Source of the DNA: Heterostelium album PN500
Lineage: Eukaryota; Evosea; Eumycetozoa; Acytosteliales; Acytosteliaceae
Length of the DNA stretch: 64,000 bases
Assembly: GCF_000004825.1 (NCBI RefSeq)
Contig: NW_008805089.1
Location: 434,001-498,000, forward strand
Direction of reading: 5' to 3'
Made by a program: the position numbers and the translations under genes. The notes under the pieces were generated by a model, which saw nothing but the letters and a program-made list of their open reading frames with translations, had not been told where the DNA came from and made no database searches. Numbering within the stretch: position 1 is the stretch's first letter; the number at the start of each line of letters is the position of its first letter. This document shows, piece by piece, positions 23,763-33,323 of the stretch.

Positions 23763-24383
23763 ATTAAAATTAAAATTAAATAATACAAACAATTAAAATA
23801 TAATATTATATAACAGAAATCAAGACTAGTTTATATTTATTTCTTTAAATAGTTTTTTATTTTATTTTATTTATTTGTTTTATAGTATAACAGCTAGATA
23901 GATAATGTTGGAAACATAGAGATAAAATGAATACAATGAAAAACTAAATAAAGTGTGTGATTTGAATCCAAATCAATTCATTTTTCAAACACACACTTCA
24001 CCATTAACCTAAAAAACAAATAATAATATAGTTCAGTAAAACACATAGACAACAGATAAACAACACACACACACACAATTATAATATAGATACTATAAGT
24101 AGTTAGAACTTTATTTTATTTTAGGCAAGGTGGTATGAGACATGATTTTAAAAAAAAAAAATCATTATAGCATTTTATGTGTTAATATCTTTAAAGTTAA
24201 AGAATGAGTGTTTTATTTAAGTATATTCTTAAACGATTTATTGCAAGTTGATTTCTCAAACTAGTTCGAGAGTAAAATAATATTAGGAAATTTAGAATAG
24301 AATTTTTAGATTTTTAGATTTACAGTATCATTTTAATATTATTATAGATGATAATTATAAAATAGATTACAAAAATAGCAATT
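23763..24383. other. intergenic, about 620 bp, with stem-loops
   Basis: Holds a nested stem-loop at 23951-23998. Outer arms are AAGTGTGTG and CACACACTT, with an inner hairpin GATTTG-AATC-CAAATC. A CA repeat lies near 24064-24076. The stem-loop is about 190 bp past the stop of the acidic-protein gene and could aid 3'-end formation. No coding frame. Confidence 0.45.
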
Positions 24384-25097
24384 ATGATAAAGTTTACTAT
24401 TTTCATTTGTATTCTTTTTCTTACAAGTCTAGTGGTATGCTATGCCAAGAAAGCATGTTGTGAGGTCGATCCACAACCAACAAACTACCTAAAAGGTGTC
24501 TTTACAATTGGAAAAATAGTTCAAGGAGGTGACGGAGACAGTAGTCTATTCTTTCCACATTTCCTATTTTCGAATGGATCCAATCCAGTATGTATTAATT
24601 TAATAATCATAACGTTGTTTTTCAAGTTTATAACTAATTTATAAATTCTCTAAAAGTTTTATGGTGTAAGTCCAATATGTTCATATGGTAATTTACAAAA
24701 CTATTCATTTCCATCGAAAGACGGATTTCTCTATGATTACTCTTGCCAGATAAACGAACCAAATACAATGTCGACGATGTTCAATAAATCGATTGTTATT
24801 ATCCCCAATTTGTCTTGTCCACAGTGTAATTGTACCATAGAAAAACCACCGAACGGACAGAATCTTCAGTCGGTATCGCTCGTTGTCAATACCAAGAGAC
24901 TAACCACTGGAAATACCATCTATCAGTATCTCTTCACAGGCTGTTCCGTAACTGCAAAGTACTCACCGGCTCCGTATGAGGAAACCGCTTCTTTCGGTCA
25001 ATTCTTAACAATGTCACTCGGACGAATGAGAATTAAACCTTCGACATTATTGTTATCATCACAAGTTTTATTATCTGCATTCTTTATATTAATGTAA
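24384..25097 (+). CDS. secreted or GPI-anchored Cys-containing protein
   Basis: Two exons (24384-24587 and 24657-25097), 214 residues. Residues 1-21 form a classic signal peptide (MIKFTIFICILFLTSLVVCYA). The mature part begins with KKACCEVDP and holds about ten cysteines, including CPQCNC and the pair around YDYSCQ, consistent with a disulfide-bonded extracellular domain. The last ~20 residues (STLLLSSQVLLSAFFILM) are hydrophobic and end flush with the stop, as in GPI-attachment signals. It is probably on the cell surface. I do not recognise a family. Confidence 0.78.
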
Positions 25098-25262
25098 AAA
25101 AAAAATACCAAACAACAAATAACCAACCATCCATCCAACAAAATCAATAATATTTATTATTTATTAACCAAAACAAAAACCAAAAATAAACAAGACGATT
25201 GTTAATTTATTCCTAAAAAAAGTTGTAATATCTAGTTATTTTATTTAAAAAAATATTTAACT

Positions 25263-26732
25263 TTAAGAATTGTTATTAATTGTTATTTTTATATTCTTTT
25301 TAAAATGAAATCTATGGTTTTCATAGTTTGGATCAGTTTTTGTGTTGGCAACTAATGTTTTATGTGAAAATGTGAATGGTGTGAATGTTCGATTGATTTC
25401 ATAGATCATGTATTGTTCGCTGTTTGAATTGAAATAAAAAATTAACTTTTCTAGTGTTGGTAAGCAAATGATTGTCTTATAACCACTGATATGGAATCCT
25501 CTTTTTGAGACTTGAGGTTGTTCTTCGTCTGGTGTTGCGGTTTGACAGAATGCTTTGTGTTTGTTTATATCTTCTAGAGTTTCAAGACATCGCAGCTTTA
25601 AGATAATAGGAATCCAGCTGCTTACCAAAGATAACGTGAGATGCGTGATTGCCAAGTGTTCCACATCGAATATCTTAATGAGAAGTTCCGGTTGACGAAA
25701 GAAAAAATCAGTTTGTATCTTTCGAAGACTGGCAATGCTAGTGGTGATTGGAGTGTTGCGCGAAAACCAAACTTGGTCAAATTCATTGGCGACTCGACCT
25801 ATTGTTTTGAGAGAACAATGAAATTCTGGACGCATCGAACTGTAGAGATCAAATGGATGAATACTATCAAAGATGATCTTTCTGAATGGATGATCTATTA
25901 CACGATAGAAAGATATTTGATTCTCTCTAGAAAGTGGAATATTGCTGGCTTTGATATTGATCAATGTCGGTACGGTTGCCAGTTGAAGCAAGTCATCTCC
26001 ACTCAGATGATGATATTGGAGATCGATCGATCTTAGATTCTTGAATAATTTCAATGTGATTTGGAATGTTTTATTGAAGGGTGTTTTATTCATCTGCGGA
26101 TTAGAGGATACAAGTTTCTGAATGGATTCACAAATTCTTGATTGTAGTGGTGATATTCGTTTGTTTGTGAATGGAATGAGTTCGCAATCAAAGAAAACAA
26201 TAGAATCAATATTGGTTATTGGATTCATTGGATTGGTAATAGCTCTCTCCAATGATTGTTTATCGATATTCTTGATACGTGTGAGCCAACTACCAACGAT
26301 CGCATGAAACTGTTTGTTGATACAAGTTAATTGTAATGCTTCTCTATATCGAGTCATAATATCGGTACTTTGTAAACGTAATTTCCAACATATTCTTAAT
26401 ATCTCTATGATCGTTGTAGTAGGAAGAGAATACTCGACAAAACCACGATGAAATTCATTCATACTATGATTACTTTTAGGTGTTGTGTTCAAAGCATCGT
26501 TTTGACAATGAAAGTCAAGTATCGATTGAATCAATTCATCTTTTCTAAATGATTTTGAAGCTTCTATTTTATTCTTTTTGCATATCTTTAAAAGTTTATC
26601 TTTTGTTAACTTTTTTAATTCTGATTGACTTGATTCAATTGTAATTTGTGAAGTTGTTGTTATTGCTATTGTTGTTGTGGTTGTAGTTGATGTTGAAGTA
26701 TTGTCTGATATCATATCACTTTTTACTTTCAT
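25263..26732 (-). CDS. SAP-like/F-box-like family protein, copy 1
   Basis: Intronless, 489 residues. After a Thr-rich head, residues about 36-75 form a helix-turn-helix-like SAP/HeH segment (LTKDKLLKICKKNK...SFRKDELIQSIL). At about 100-150 there is an F-box-like region (SLPTTTIIEILRICWKLRL...CINKQFHAIVGSW). The rest has leucine-rich repeats (LFKNLRSIDLQYHHLSGDDL, LAITHLTL...ILKLRCLETLED). F-box/LRR proteins recruit substrates to SCF ubiquitin ligases; the SAP-like head could bind DNA. Both are inference from weak motifs. It is one of a tandem family on this strand, about 70-80% alike by eye to copy 2, suggesting recent duplication. Confidence 0.8.
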   Translation of the reverse strand: MKVKSDMISDNTSTSTTTTTTIAITTTSQITIESSQSELKKLTKDKLLKICKKNKIEASKSFRKDELIQSILDFHCQNDALNTTPKSNHSMNEFHRGFVEYSLPTTTIIEILRICWKLRLQSTDIMTRYREALQLTCINKQFHAIVGSWLTRIKNIDKQSLERAITNPMNPITNIDSIVFFDCELIPFTNKRISPLQSRICESIQKLVSSNPQMNKTPFNKTFQITLKLFKNLRSIDLQYHHLSGDDLLQLATVPTLINIKASNIPLSRENQISFYRVIDHPFRKIIFDSIHPFDLYSSMRPEFHCSLKTIGRVANEFDQVWFSRNTPITTSIASLRKIQTDFFFRQPELLIKIFDVEHLAITHLTLSLVSSWIPIILKLRCLETLEDINKHKAFCQTATPDEEQPQVSKRGFHISGYKTIICLPTLEKLIFYFNSNSEQYMIYEINRTFTPFTFSHKTLVANTKTDPNYENHRFHFKKNIKITINNNS

Positions 26733-27027
26733 TTAATAACACATATATATATATATTTTTATTAAAGTTAATGCAGGCTGAACAAGACTGCATTCGAATA
26801 AAAATAAAATCGATTTGAAAAAAAAAAAAATCTTAAAAGTAGTTAATTTTTTGAAAAGTATTGATGAAAGTATAGCATACTTTAACGAAGCTCTGATGAT
26901 TTTCAGAGTAGATAAAGATAAATTTAAGTAAATAAATAAATTGTCACTATTCATTATTTTGCATAATGATGACCAAGGTGTTCAGAACAGAGCAGTTTTA
27001 TTTGAAACTTGAATAAAAATATTATTA

Positions 27028-28452
27028 TTATTTAATACATTTTTTAAAATGATAACGATGCTTTTCATAGTTTGAATCAGTTTTTGTGTTGGCAACTAAT
27101 ATTTTATGTGAAAATATGAATGGTGTGAGTGATTGGTTGATTTCATCGATCATTGACTGTTCGCTATTCGAATTGAAATAAAGAATTAGCGTGTCAAGCG
27201 TTGGTGATTTAATGATTTGTTGGTAGCTACTAATTGGTAATCCATCTCTCATTGAGACCTGAGGTTGTTCTTCATCTGGTGTTGTGTTTCGATTGATTCT
27301 TTTGTGTGTAATTGTATCTTCTAGAGCTTCAAGACATCGCAGCTTTAATATGATAGGAATCCAGATGGTTACTGATGTTATTGTGAGATGCGTGATTGCC
27401 AGGTGTTCCACATCGAGTACCTTAAAAATGTGTTCGGGATGACGAAAGAAAGCGGTAGTCTGTATCTTTCGAAGACTGGCAATGCTATTGGTGATTGGAG
27501 TGGAATTCAATAGCAAATCTGGTTTATATTCATTGGCGACTCTACCGATTGTTTTGAGAGAACAATGAAATTCTGGACGCATCGAACTGTAGAGATCAAA
27601 TGGAAACAAATGATCAAAGATGATCTTTCTGAATGGATGATTGATTGCGCTATAGAAAGATCTTAGATTCTCACGAGTAAGTCGAATTTCGTTGGCTTTG
27701 ATATTGATCAATGTCGGTACGGTCGCCAGTTGAAGCAAGTCATCTCCACTCAGATGATGATATTGGAGATCGATCGATCTTAGATTCTTGAATAATTTCA
27801 ATGTGGCTTGGAGTGTCGGTTTGAAGGGTAATTGATTCATCTGAGGATTAGAGGATACAAGTTTCTGAATGGATTCACAAATTCTTGATTGTAGTTGTGA
27901 TATTCGCTTGTTTGTGAATGGAATGAGTTCGCCATCAAAGAAAACAATAGAATCAATATTGGTTATTGGATTCATTGGATTGGTAATAGCTCTTTCCAAC
28001 CCTTTTTTATCGATATTCTTGATACGTGTGAACCATCGACTAACTATCGCATGAAACTGTTTGTTGATACAAGTCAGCTGTAATGCTTCTCTATATCGTC
28101 TCATAATATCGGTGTTGAGTAAACATAATCTCCAACACACTCTTAATATCTCTATGATCGTTGTAGTAGGAAGAGAATACTCGACAAAACCACGATGAAA
28201 TTCATTCATACTATGATTACTTTTAGGTGTAATGTTTACCTCATCATTTTGACAATGAAAGTCAAGTATCGATTGAATCAATTCATCTTTTCTAAATGAT
28301 TTTGAAGCTGCTATTTTATTCTTTTTGCATATCTTTAAAAGTTTATCTTTTGTTAACTTTTTTAATTCTGATTGACTTGATTCAATTGTATCAGATGTTG
28401 TTGTTGTTGTTGTTGTTGTTGGTGTTGTCGTAGTATTATCATTGTTTATCAT
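27028..28452 (-). CDS. SAP-like/F-box-like family protein, copy 2
   Basis: Intronless, 474 residues, collinear with copy 1 throughout: Thr-run, SAP-like ELKKLTKDKLLKICKKNKIA, F-box-like block, and LRR segments ending near TLILYFNSNSEQSMIDEINQ. Copies 1 and 2 are nearly identical in the first 230 residues. They differ more in the C-terminal third, where loop residues vary, which is the pattern expected if the repeat region selects ligands. The DNA 3' ends of the copies share a short sequence around the stop (TTTTTTAAAATG on the plus strand), a trace of the duplication unit. It is separated from copy 1 by 295 bp of AT-rich spacer. Confidence 0.8.
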   Translation of the reverse strand: MINNDNTTTTPTTTTTTTTSDTIESSQSELKKLTKDKLLKICKKNKIAASKSFRKDELIQSILDFHCQNDEVNITPKSNHSMNEFHRGFVEYSLPTTTIIEILRVCWRLCLLNTDIMRRYREALQLTCINKQFHAIVSRWFTRIKNIDKKGLERAITNPMNPITNIDSIVFFDGELIPFTNKRISQLQSRICESIQKLVSSNPQMNQLPFKPTLQATLKLFKNLRSIDLQYHHLSGDDLLQLATVPTLINIKANEIRLTRENLRSFYSAINHPFRKIIFDHLFPFDLYSSMRPEFHCSLKTIGRVANEYKPDLLLNSTPITNSIASLRKIQTTAFFRHPEHIFKVLDVEHLAITHLTITSVTIWIPIILKLRCLEALEDTITHKRINRNTTPDEEQPQVSMRDGLPISSYQQIIKSPTLDTLILYFNSNSEQSMIDEINQSLTPFIFSHKILVANTKTDSNYEKHRYHFKKCIK

Positions 28453-28736
28453 GTTGTATCAAATATATATATATTAAAGTTAAATATCTTTGATTTACTT
28501 TATTTGATTCAGCTGAATATCAAAACAATGCATAAAAATAGGTCAAGAATCTATCCTTATGGAATATGTAAAAAAATATTTATGAAATTTTTATTCCCCA
28601 TGACTTTTGATATGACAAAGAATACAGGTAAAGATAGGCACAGTGTTGTTTTGAGTTAATAATCTATTTTATTATTATTTTAGGTTGTTGGATCAATATA
28701 TTATTTGAATATATTAACCTAACCTATTATTATTCA

Positions 28737-30961
28737 TTATTTAATATATTTTTTAAAATGATATCGCTCCTTTCCATAGTTTTTAGCAGTTATATATGAA
28801 AATTTGAATGGTGTGAGTGATTGGTTGATTTCATTGATCATCGGTTTTTCGAGATTCGAATCGAATTTAAGAATGAACTTGCAAAGCGTTGGTAAGCCAA
28901 TTATTTGTTGATAGTCACTCACTGGTAATACTTTTGCACTCGGACTCACTCTCATGATACCAAATGATGATTCATCTTCCAATAAGTACTCTTCGTCGTC
29001 ATCCTCTTCATCATCTGATGATGTTTCACATGTTATAGCGTGTTCTGTTTCATCTTCTAGAGTTTCAAGACATCGCAGCTTTAATATAATTGGAATCCAC
29101 TTGGGTATAAAAGATAACTTGAGATGAGTGATTGCCAGGTGCTCCACATCGAATATCTCAAAGAGAAGCTCCGGATGACGAAAGTAAAATGTATTTACAG
29201 TTTGTAGCTTTCGGAGACTGGCAATGCCATTGGTGATTGGAGCGAGATTCAAATCCAAAACTTTGCTTTTTTCTCGAGAGATCACACCGATCGTTTTAAG
29301 AGAACTATGAAATTCTGGACGCAATGAACTGTAGAGATCGAAGGGATCCATGCGACCAAAGATGATCTTTCTGAATGGATAATCGATTGCACGATAGAAA
29401 GATTTTAGTGTACTGCGTTCATAATGAATTTGGCTTATTTTGATATTAACCAATGTGTTGTCCGTCTAAGGACAATAAGGTAGCCGCCAAGGCAATGCCG
29501 GTACCTATCAATCAACATCAATAATAATTACCAGCCAACATATAAGAAACAGTCAATTATAATTAATTAAATTAATTAATCAACTAAATAAGTAATAGTT
29601 CAAAACAACAGATCAAAATAATAATTAAATTAGAATCTGTTGTTTCTAAATTAAGTATTCAACACTCAGCCGTCAAGCTTCTCAATAATGAATATATTGA
29701 GTTTAACGCGACGTTAAAGATTAATTCAATGGATTCAATATTCAAGATATAAAATTAAAGAAATTAAATAAATAAAATAAAACTTGGAAATTAGATTATA
29801 TAAAACATTATTAGAAATAACTCTTTATTATTATTAATTACAAACCACATGAGAGATGGCAGATCCAAATGAACAATTAACAGAAACACCCAACACCACC
29901 ACAACCACAACAACCACTGGATCAACGGCATCTACAGATCCAACATCAACAACAACAACAACCACAACAAATGATCTTACAATGAACGATCTCGAAAGCA
30001 ATAATGATAATGATTCAATCCCATCAACCTCTACTTTGTTTCCTGATATCGTCCCTCCCGTCACATGCCCAGACTCACTACCATCCGATATATTCCAAGC
30101 GACTCTGGCCGCATCCAAGACTCCGATCTCTTCCTCTATCGTACCTGGTCAACTAGAGAATAAACACAATGTCGACATGGTAGCCAGGTAGAGCATGTCA
30201 TTTACACTCAGATCGTGAAGGAAATCGATCGATCTGAGATTCTTGAATAGTCCCAATGTGATTTGGATAGCCTTTTTGAATGGAGATGCTCTATACAGAT
30301 CATCAGAGGATTCAAGTTTCTTAATTGATCCACAAATTTGCGATTGTAGTGGAAACCATGGTCTGGTTATGAATCGATTAATTCTGCCTCCAGAGAAAAC
30401 AATAGAATCTATTTTCTTTATTGGATTCATAGGATTGGTAATAGCTCTCTCCAATCCTTTTTTATCGATATTCCTGATATGTGTGAACCAACTACCAACG
30501 ATCGCATGAAACTGTTTGTTGATACTAGTCAGCTGTAATGCTTCTCTGTAGCGATTCTTAATATCTTCACTTTGTAAACGCAATATCCAACACCTTCTTA
30601 ATATCTTTATGATCGTTGTAGTAGGAAGAGAGTACTCAGCGGAATCACTATTAAATTCATTCATACTATGATTACTCTTTGGTGTTGTGTCTACCACATC
30701 TTCTTGACTAGGAATAATCAAGTCAGGTTTACAATGAAAGTCCAATATCGATTGAATCAATTCATCTTTTCTAAATGATTTTGAAGCTCGTATTTTATCC
30801 TTTTTACATATCTTTAAAAGTTTATCTTTTGTTAACTTTTTTAATTCTGATTGACTTGATTCAATTGTAGTTGTAGTAGTTAACGGAGTGTCATCTTCAT
30901 CTGATATCATATCAATGTTTACTGTCATGTTGCTAACATATGAATATATATTAAGGTCCAT
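28737..30961 (-). pseudogene. SAP-like/F-box-like family, copy 3, interrupted
   Basis: The N-terminal part (30961 down to about 30167) and the C-terminal part (29455 down to 28737) both align with copies 1 and 2. They are separated by the 711-bp insertion at 29456-30166. The N-terminal part has the Thr-rich head, SAP-like segment and F-box-like block; the C-terminal part has the LRR segments and an extra acidic loop (DDEEDDDEEYL). Both parts remain open apart from the insertion. The coding sequence was therefore whole until the insertion, or the insertion is recent. The gene cannot make the full-length protein as it stands. A truncated N-terminal product is possible. Confidence 0.8.
29456..30166. 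mobile_element. LTR-like insertion with 5-bp target duplication
   Basis: A 711-bp block begins TGTTGTCC and ends AATAAACA, so it has the TG...CA ends typical of LTR retroelements. It is flanked on both sides by CAATG (29451-29455 and 30167-30171), which occurs once at the matching site in copies 1 and 2. It holds an AT-rich first half and a Thr-rich open frame from 29856, in the position where a gag-like start could lie. No reverse transcriptase or integrase is present, so the element is broken or non-autonomous: a short derivative or an atypical solo LTR. The exact family is not assigned. The intact duplication suggests it is young. Confidence 0.7.
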
Positions 30962-31059
30962 TATTTGAAATAGAATGAAAAAAAAAAAATCAAAGATAAC
31001 ATTTTATAATTTTAGTTTGGTGAGTTTTATTTATATTTCTTTTTTTTTATTATTTTAGC
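30962..31059. other. spacer between family copies
   Basis: Short AT-rich spacer with an A-run. Nothing else seen. Confidence 0.4.
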
Positions 31060-31281
31060 CATTCTTAATATCGGTACTTGTAATCATACTATGATTACCC
31101 TTACGTTGAAGACATCATTTTGACAACGAAAGTTCTAAATGATTTTAAAACTGCTATTTTGACATATCTCTAAAAGTTTATCTGTTTTTAATTATTAATT
31201 CTATTCAATTGTTATATCAGATGTTGTTGTAGTCGATGTTGTTGTGTTATCTGATATCATATCACTGTTTACTTTCATGTT
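31060..31281 (-). pseudogene. decayed SAP-like/F-box-like family fragment, copy 4
   Basis: Read on the minus strand, blocks from the 5' third of copies 1-3 are present in the right order but shortened. They include the start region (GTAAACAGTGATATGATATC), the Thr/GTTGTT head, a piece of the SAP-like coding sequence (AAACTTTTAGAGATATG), the TTTTAAAATCATTTAGAA piece and the TAATCATAGTATGATT piece. Several internal deletions remove the frame, and nothing of the F-box or LRR part follows. This is a truncated, non-functional fourth copy at the upstream end of the tandem array. Confidence 0.75.
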
Positions 31282-31724
31282 GCTAACAAATTAACTTTGT
31301 TTTAACACACAATGATAAGCAAAAAATTATAAATTAAATTAATATAATTAATATTTTTATTTTTACATTTATAAATATTTATTTTTTTAATATTATTTAT
31401 ATATACGTATAAAAACAAAAATGTGTGGAAAATGATTGGCAATCAACCACACTGACGAATAATCATGGGTTATAGTTTTACTATTTTTATCAATATGCAC
31501 ACTTTTTTTATATAAAAGATCTAATTGAATTATTTAATATATTTCCTTAAAAAAAAATAAATAATATTTTTTAATTAAATTAAATAAAAAGTATTTGATT
31601 ATTAATAATCATAGCTTATCTATCTATTACAATCATTTTTTTATTTTTATTTTTCCACAGTAAAATATTTTTATTTATTTATTTTTATTTCTTAGATATT
31701 TAGAATCAATCAATTTATATTAAA
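31282..31724. other. intergenic, about 440 bp
   Basis: AT-rich spacer upstream of the four-span membrane protein gene. T-runs lie at about 31504-31510 and 31637-31654. No other feature. Confidence 0.5.
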
Positions 31725-32518
31725 ATGGCTATGAATAGTTTTAAAGATAGTCCAACTGGTAAGATGATACACAATACCGTTGGTACAATAAAAGAGAAAT
31801 ATAAAAAAAATAGATTAAGAAGATTTATAAAGAGAAATCAGTATGTAATATTGTTAAATATAAAATAAAAATTTATTTTTCATATGTTTATTAATTAATA
31901 TATTATTTTAAAATTTTAATTTTTAAGACCATTCCCATGGATTGTCATATTCTCAATGATTGTAAATATTCCAATTTTCGTTTTCTTGATCATATTGACA
32001 GCATCGAGATGGTCTAGCGATTGTAGTTATATCGGTGGATTCGTTATTATCTATATTTATGTATTTGCAATCAATATTCTCTATGGATTATACTTTCACA
32101 AAACTCTGAAGAATAGAAAGCCAAAATCAGTAGTCTTCTTGGCTCAAGATTGTGGATTGAGTTCATTCGTTCTCTACACATGTCTATCTGTTATCCTATT
32201 TATTATATGTGAATATCTTAGAAGAGGAACTGAATTTTCAAAATGTGTAAGTTTGTCTTTTTAATTTTAAATTTTAATTAACAATATTATCTAATCTCTT
32301 ATTAATTTATTTAAAAGTATAAATCAAATTCCAATTTATATCATCTATTGAGAGCCGGTCAAGGTATGGATATCTTCTTTTTGATTGGTTTCTACATTAT
32401 CAGTTTCTTTAATGCCTGTTGTAATTGCTATCAAGAAAAGAGAGTTAAAAAGAAGAAATTACCAAAATTCGTAGTTCCTGTTGAAATGGATGACAATGTT
32501 TCGTCATACACTGAATAA
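31725..32518 (+). CDS. four-span membrane protein, unknown family
   Basis: Three exons (31725-31840, 31928-32246, 32318-32518), 211 residues, phases consistent. A basic cytosolic head (KEKYKKNRLRRFIKRNQ) is followed by four hydrophobic segments: WIVIFSMIVNIPIFVFLIIL; IGGFVIIYIYVFAINILYGL; LSSFVLYTCLSVILFIIC; and MDIFFLIGFYIISFFNACC. The tail is Lys-rich and then acidic. The size and layout recall tetraspan proteins such as tetraspanins or claudin-like proteins, but the cysteine signature of tetraspanins is not seen. No family is assigned. Probably on the plasma or an internal membrane. Confidence 0.75.
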
Positions 32519-32679
32519 TAATAATAAATAGAGAAAAAAAAACAAAAAACAACAAGTTTATAATTAATATTTTTTTTAACAAATAATAAAATAAATAAAT
32601 GATATCATTTAATTATTTTATTTTTTGTGAATAAATTTGAATTGATTGTACATTTATGTTGATTTTCTTTCATGTTGTA

Positions 32680-32976
32680 TTAACATGAAACAGAGTGGTA
32701 TGGCAAAAGACTGAAAATGAATCTTGGAGCCAATGTCTTGATGAATGATCCACAGATACCAGCAAAGGTAGCAACCATTAAACTGTTGGCAATGAGGTTG
32801 TTACTTGATGATGATCCTGTACATATAAATATATAGTTGTATATATTTTGAAATAGTATATTGTTAGATCTAAGCTATGATCATAATGTAACTAAATCTA
32901 GATACAAACCTTCAGCAAAAACCAAACCAATGAAAACGAAAAGAATTGCAATAGTTAATTTTAATGAAATTGACAT
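32680..32976 (-). CDS. small signal-peptide protein, 67 aa
   Basis: Two exons (32976-32910 and 32816-32680), 68 codons including the stop; donor GTTTGT, acceptor GTACAG. Residues 1-21 form a clear signal peptide (MSISLKLTIAILFVFIGLVFA). The mature 46 residues begin EGSSSSNN and contain a hydrophobic stretch (LMVATFAGICGSFI) before LAPRFIFSLLPYHSVSC. It could be a short secreted peptide or a hairpin membrane peptide. No family is recognised. It lies tail to tail with the four-span gene, 161 bp apart. Confidence 0.6.
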
Positions 32977-33323
32977 GTTGATTAGGTATTAATTATGTTG
33001 TGACAAAGAAATAAAAAAGATAAGTGATTGAATTTAATTTAATTTAAAAAGTGGTTGTGATCAATAAGCTAATCATTTGTTTTAAACAATAAAAAAAGAG
33101 AATTAATTAAAAAAAAATAAAAATAAATGGGGTCTAAATGAAAAATAAGAATTTTGGGCGAAAGTTTTTTGTGTGTTCACAAACTCTGATGATCATCACA
33201 GTTGCAAGATTTTAAAACTACAATTTTTTTTTGAATATTTTTTAATTAATTATTTATTCATTTTTTTTCATAGTTTATTAATCATCATCTGATCAAGAGA
33301 AGATAATTAATAAAATTCAGAAA
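32977..33323. promoter_or_regulatory. divergent promoter region
   Basis: 347 bp between the small signal-peptide gene (minus) and the FZL-like GTPase gene (plus). AT-rich with T-runs near 33222-33232 and 33262-33269. CTGATCAAG lies near 33291. Confidence 0.4.

Noticed and set aside
26733-26954. 73-residue frame between SAP/F-box copies 1 and 2
   Set aside because: Low-complexity Phe/Ile/Leu composition of AT-rich spacer, with no homology to the family.
29856-30191. Thr-rich frame treated as a host gene
   Set aside because: It starts inside the LTR-like insertion and runs into the interrupted host gene, so it is not an independent host gene.
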